From positions 1 through 43,512 of the forward strand of contig DAOUQF010000031.1 of NCBI GenBank assembly GCA_030625815.1: DNA of 43,512 nt, in the 5' to 3' direction. This stretch comes from Eubacteriales bacterium (GTDB taxonomy: Bacteria > Bacillota > Clostridia > Tissierellales > GPF-1). The notes under the pieces are model-generated. The model saw only the letters and a list, made by a program, of their open reading frames with translations, made no database searches and had not been told where the DNA came from. A program made the position numbers and the translations under genes. The number at the start of each line of letters is the position of its first letter. Positions within the stretch are counted from its first letter, which is position 1. Shown here piece by piece: positions 40,560 through 43,512 of the stretch.

Positions 40560-42501
40560 CCCCCAGCTCCAGGTTTTTCAGGCCACTCCTTTCAGGGATA
40601 TCGTTTACGCCCTCCAGCTTCAGTTTTTTCAGGGTGCTTGTGGTGGGTAACCCATTTTTGTCCCAACCCCGGGCTCTATAATATACAGCCTTCATCCTGT
40701 CCAGCGGGACAGTGGTTCTAGGGTCATCCGCAACCTGCGGCGTCTGCGTCAATCTTGCGGGTAATACGTCGTCGCGAGAATCTATTCCGAACTTATTGTT
40801 TATAGATCGTTCCAAGGTGTAGCCCCGCTCGCCAGTGCGCAAATATTTGCCGAACCCCATTTTCATGCCCGTGACATACTCAAAGCACCTGGTCTGAGGA
40901 AATACCGGCAAGTGAAACTGCAGCGGCAGGGGGAATTTGTTCATCAGTCTAACTGCTCCGCCCATATATGGCAATATGCGGTTGATGCCCCTCGTATAGA
41001 ACGAGTTCGGGTTCTTTATCAACGGGCCAGGGAACATCGCATAGGATGTGAAAATACACTGTCCCGTGGCAGAAAGCATCTCCATTAGATCCTGCATCAT
41101 CATAGTCAGGTCAGGCTTCCCGTGTCTGGTCTGAGGATTTATAGAAATGCCGAGCCCCTCCAGAAACACTAGATAGCCACCGTTAATATGACATCCGCCC
41201 CTGTTTGAGATGGCATACCCCAGCCCCTGGCCGACCGCCCTTCTCGGTTCATATGCAGACAGCTCAAGCCCTTTGGAATTAATTGCGAACTCCCTGCCTC
41301 CGTATTTATTGCTGAGCCATCTCGTACCCTCAGCCAATTCGTTGCCTATGCCACGCCTGTATGCTATATCCTCCCACAGTTTTGAAATCACTCCGGTCTC
41401 ACCGAATCCGAGCCCGTTATCCCATAAGCCTTTTTCGCAGGCCTCCATCGCCCAAGCCAGCGTAGATGCGGCTGAGATCGTGTCCATCCCCAGTTCGTCC
41501 AGCTCATAGTTCCATCTGAGTATCAGCTCTATATTGTTATTTAGAATGCCGCCGCCCAGAAGACCGAGTGTCTCCAGTTCCGGTCCTTTGACCTCTTTCC
41601 CGTCAATTGCAACGGTTCTTGCGCATTTGATGGGGCAAGATAAGCACCCCTTATTCACAATGTTGTATTTTTCAGCCAACAGTTCTCCGTTTACCTTTTC
41701 AAATTCTTCAAACTGACCAAAGGTGAAATTCTTCGTAGCGAGAATGCCTCTCATCTGCATCGTGCTTACCAGATTCGCCGTGCCGAGACGGGGCAACACG
41801 TCGCCGGTCAGCGGGTGTGCCCGGAGATTGCTGTACCATTTTTTATTGAGCTGTTTATTTTTCGCTTCGTTAAAAACAGGTACTGTTTTATTGCCCGAAA
41901 CGGTTACCGCCTTTACATTCATCCAGCCCATAACAGCACCGAGACCAGCCCTTCCGGCAACTCTCTCCTGGCTGACAACACACGCATACTTAACAAGGTT
42001 CTCGCCAGCCGGTCCGATAACAATGTTTCCACCGCGCACAGGCAGGTGCTCCTGCGTCTCACCCGTTCGCATCCCCCACAAGTCATCCGCATTATGGAAT
42101 GAGACCCGATCGTTTTTTATTACGATGCGGATATGCTCTTCCGACTTGCCCTGAAGGATAAGCGCATCATAGCCCGCCTTCTTCAGAAAATAGCCGAAGC
42201 TGCCGCCGCAATTTGAGGAAGCAATCAGCCCAGTCTGCGGCGAAAGGGAAGATATGTTGAACCTGCTGCTGCTTGGTGCGCCAGTTCCTGTAAGGGGACC
42301 GGTGGTTATAACAAGCATGTTTCCATCGGAAAAAGACGTTTCTTTGCCCGTAAGGTTGTCGCTAAGAATTTTAGCAGCCATGATCTTGCCGCCAATAAAC
42401 AACTCCCGTTCCCTGTCAGAAAAAGGATAATCGCTGATTTCTCTTGTTGTAAGGTTTATTTTCATAACCTTACCCATATAGCCACCATATTTGGTATCCA
42501 T
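40537..42501 (-). CDS. aor: Tungsten-type aldehyde:ferredoxin oxidoreductase (AOR)
   Basis: A 654-residue AOR that interconverts aldehyde and carboxylate with ferredoxin. The N-terminal domain has GGKIMAAKIL, TGPLTGTGAPSSSRFNISS, NCGGSFGYFLKKAGYDAL and RAGLGAVMG, which bind the bis-pterin. A cluster ligand set CLSCPIKC (about residue 288) gives three of four cysteines, and Cys in TGQCIF near residue 490 would be the fourth. The start at 42501 (MDTKYGGYMGKVMKINLTTR) has GGGAGG 11 bp upstream; the longer 42534 frame runs through it. It lies between an Fe-alcohol dehydrogenase and MoaD-like and ferredoxin genes, so acid, aldehyde and alcohol can be linked in one operon. Confidence 0.92.
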   Translation of the reverse strand: MDTKYGGYMGKVMKINLTTREISDYPFSDRERELFIGGKIMAAKILSDNLTGKETSFSDGNMLVITTGPLTGTGAPSSSRFNISSLSPQTGLIASSNCGGSFGYFLKKAGYDALILQGKSEEHIRIVIKNDRVSFHNADDLWGMRTGETQEHLPVRGGNIVIGPAGENLVKYACVVSQERVAGRAGLGAVMGWMNVKAVTVSGNKTVPVFNEAKNKQLNKKWYSNLRAHPLTGDVLPRLGTANLVSTMQMRGILATKNFTFGQFEEFEKVNGELLAEKYNIVNKGCLSCPIKCARTVAIDGKEVKGPELETLGLLGGGILNNNIELILRWNYELDELGMDTISAASTLAWAMEACEKGLWDNGLGFGETGVISKLWEDIAYRRGIGNELAEGTRWLSNKYGGREFAINSKGLELSAYEPRRAVGQGLGYAISNRGGCHINGGYLVFLEGLGISINPQTRHGKPDLTMMMQDLMEMLSATGQCIFTSYAMFPGPLIKNPNSFYTRGINRILPYMGGAVRLMNKFPLPLQFHLPVFPQTRCFEYVTGMKMGFGKYLRTGERGYTLERSINNKFGIDSRDDVLPARLTQTPQVADDPRTTVPLDRMKAVYYRARGWDKNGLPTTSTLKKLKLEGVNDIPERSGLKNLELGDDLHGQG

Positions 42502-42552
42502 AATTAATTGAACCTCCCATCTCCCCGGCAACAACAGCTAATTAAAATATAA

Positions 42553-43512
42553 TTATGCCATTATTAGGTGATATATCCCGGCGAGTTCTCCTTTATCCAT
42601 AAGCCTCGGTACAGGGTAGAGCGGATTTGCCTCTTTGTCAGCGCGCTCGACCATTGTCGGTATATCCTTGTCAAGTATACCGGTTACCTTGTCAGGAATC
42701 CCCATATCCTTATTGAGATCCTTGATGGCTTTAATGAATTTTTTCGCTTTCTGTTCCATGGTGTCTGAAGGATCCGTTATCCCGACCGCGTCGGCCAGCT
42801 CCGACAGAGGCTTATGTGCCGATTCCCCGAACTGTTCCAAGACATATGGCAGGATTATCGCATTGGCCAATCCGTGCGGAACCCCGTAGAACCCGCCCAA
42901 CGTATGGGCGACCGCATGGACATATCCGACATACGCGCGAGTAAACGCGATGCCCGCATAATAGGCTGCCATCTGCATATTTTTACGTGCTTCGATATTG
43001 CTGCCATCGGAATATGCTGTGTAGACGTTTTCAAAAATCAGCTTTGTCGCATCAATCGCCATCTGCCTTGTCTCATTGGTATTGCTACGCCCGATGTAAG
43101 CCTCAACCGCATGAGTCAGGGCATCCATGCCCGTTGTAGAAGTAATATGGGGCGGCAGGCCAACGGTGACAGCCGGGTCGAGCACGGCATACCGTGGAAT
43201 CAGCACCCAGTCGTTCATGGCGTATTTTTCATGGGTCCGGCTATTTGTTATAACCGCGGCGATCGTTGTCTCACTCCCCGTACCGGCTGTTGTCGGTATG
43301 GCAAACAGTGGCGGCAATGCTTTCCTGATCTTAATCAAACCCTTTAATTGAGGGATCGTGTTATTGGGTCTCGCGACACGGGCGCCAACCCCCTTTGCGC
43401 AGTCCATTGCGGAACCGCCGCCAAAAGCAATGATCCCTTCACAGTGATTTGATTGATACAGAACCAGTGCCTCTTCAATATTGTCAATTGTGGGGTTGGG
43501 GATGGTTTTATC
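42553..43512 (-). CDS. Iron-containing alcohol dehydrogenase, 5' end outside window
   Basis: At least 319 residues of a group III Fe-type alcohol dehydrogenase; the frame is open to the window edge, so the start is outside. NAD(P) binding is seen as AFGGGSAMDCAKG, then PTTAGTGSE, and iron ligands in DALTHAVEAY and AVAHTLGGFYGVPHGLANA (His, His). It should interconvert alcohols and aldehydes. It is upstream of AOR by about 50 bp, so both belong to one operon, and its aldehyde may be the AOR substrate. Members differ widely in substrate, so the alcohol is not identified. Confidence 0.93.
   Translation of the reverse strand, partial: DKTIPNPTIDNIEEALVLYQSNHCEGIIAFGGGSAMDCAKGVGARVARPNNTIPQLKGLIKIRKALPPLFAIPTTAGTGSETTIAAVITNSRTHEKYAMNDWVLIPRYAVLDPAVTVGLPPHITSTTGMDALTHAVEAYIGRSNTNETRQMAIDATKLIFENVYTAYSDGSNIEARKNMQMAAYYAGIAFTRAYVGYVHAVAHTLGGFYGVPHGLANAIILPYVLEQFGESAHKPLSELADAVGITDPSDTMEQKAKKFIKAIKDLNKDMGIPDKVTGILDKDIPTMVERADKEANPLYPVPRLMDKGELAGIYHLIMA

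Overview
The window looks like chromosome of an anaerobic, low-to-moderate GC Clostridia-type Firmicute; no species is assigned. This rests on strong AGGAGG-type ribosome sites, a LevR-type sigma-54 activator with a galactitol-type PTS, a Gram-positive-style lipoprotein flavoenzyme, YkvA/DUF2087/DUF1232 families, and a tungsten-type aldehyde:ferredoxin oxidoreductase with ferredoxin and MoaD-like partners.

Region by region. 1-275 is the right end of an IS66-family element, inserted into the reverse transcriptase of a group II intron (276 to about 1302). The intron starts about 20 bp after the end of an AT-rich defence island (1322-12754). The island reads leftward: vsr, drmE-like, NERD-nuclease/SF1 helicase, drmA, drmB, then a C5-cytosine methyltransferase with its own consensus promoter. 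This is a class 2 DISARM-like system. No PLD gene drmC is present; a NERD-helicase stands in the operon, and a Vsr mismatch endonuclease leads it. 13005-21180 is a catabolic locus around a sigma-54 activator: leftward activator, DUF917 and a divergent hydantoinase-like protein; rightward, from a near-perfect -24/-12 promoter, an NCS1 permease, DUF917 and HyuA. 21256-23409 holds a macro-domain protein and a TIR-transmembrane-LRR protein. 23482-29483 is a sigma-54-controlled PTS operon: LevR-like activator, EIIA, EIIB, EIIC, class II aldolase and a 52-residue membrane protein. 29804-32358 has a flavin lipoprotein reductase and a TetR regulator with tandem palindromes between them. 32613-39894 holds a small protein, a three-gene ABC exporter, a DUF218 protein, a regulator/GNAT/YkvA operon and a membrane glycerophosphodiesterase. 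40082-43512 is a GC-richer aldehyde/alcohol operon: Fe-alcohol dehydrogenase, AOR, MoaD-like, ferredoxin.

The two sigma-54 loci share a logic: an activator gene, a TGGCACG-N4-TTGCA promoter and short direct repeats upstream that could be activator sites. The most interesting parts are the DISARM variant (nuclease swap, separate methylase promoter, Vsr) and the TIR-TM-LRR protein, whose domain order is the reverse of a Toll-like receptor. All functional assignments are from reading motifs; no database search was run.
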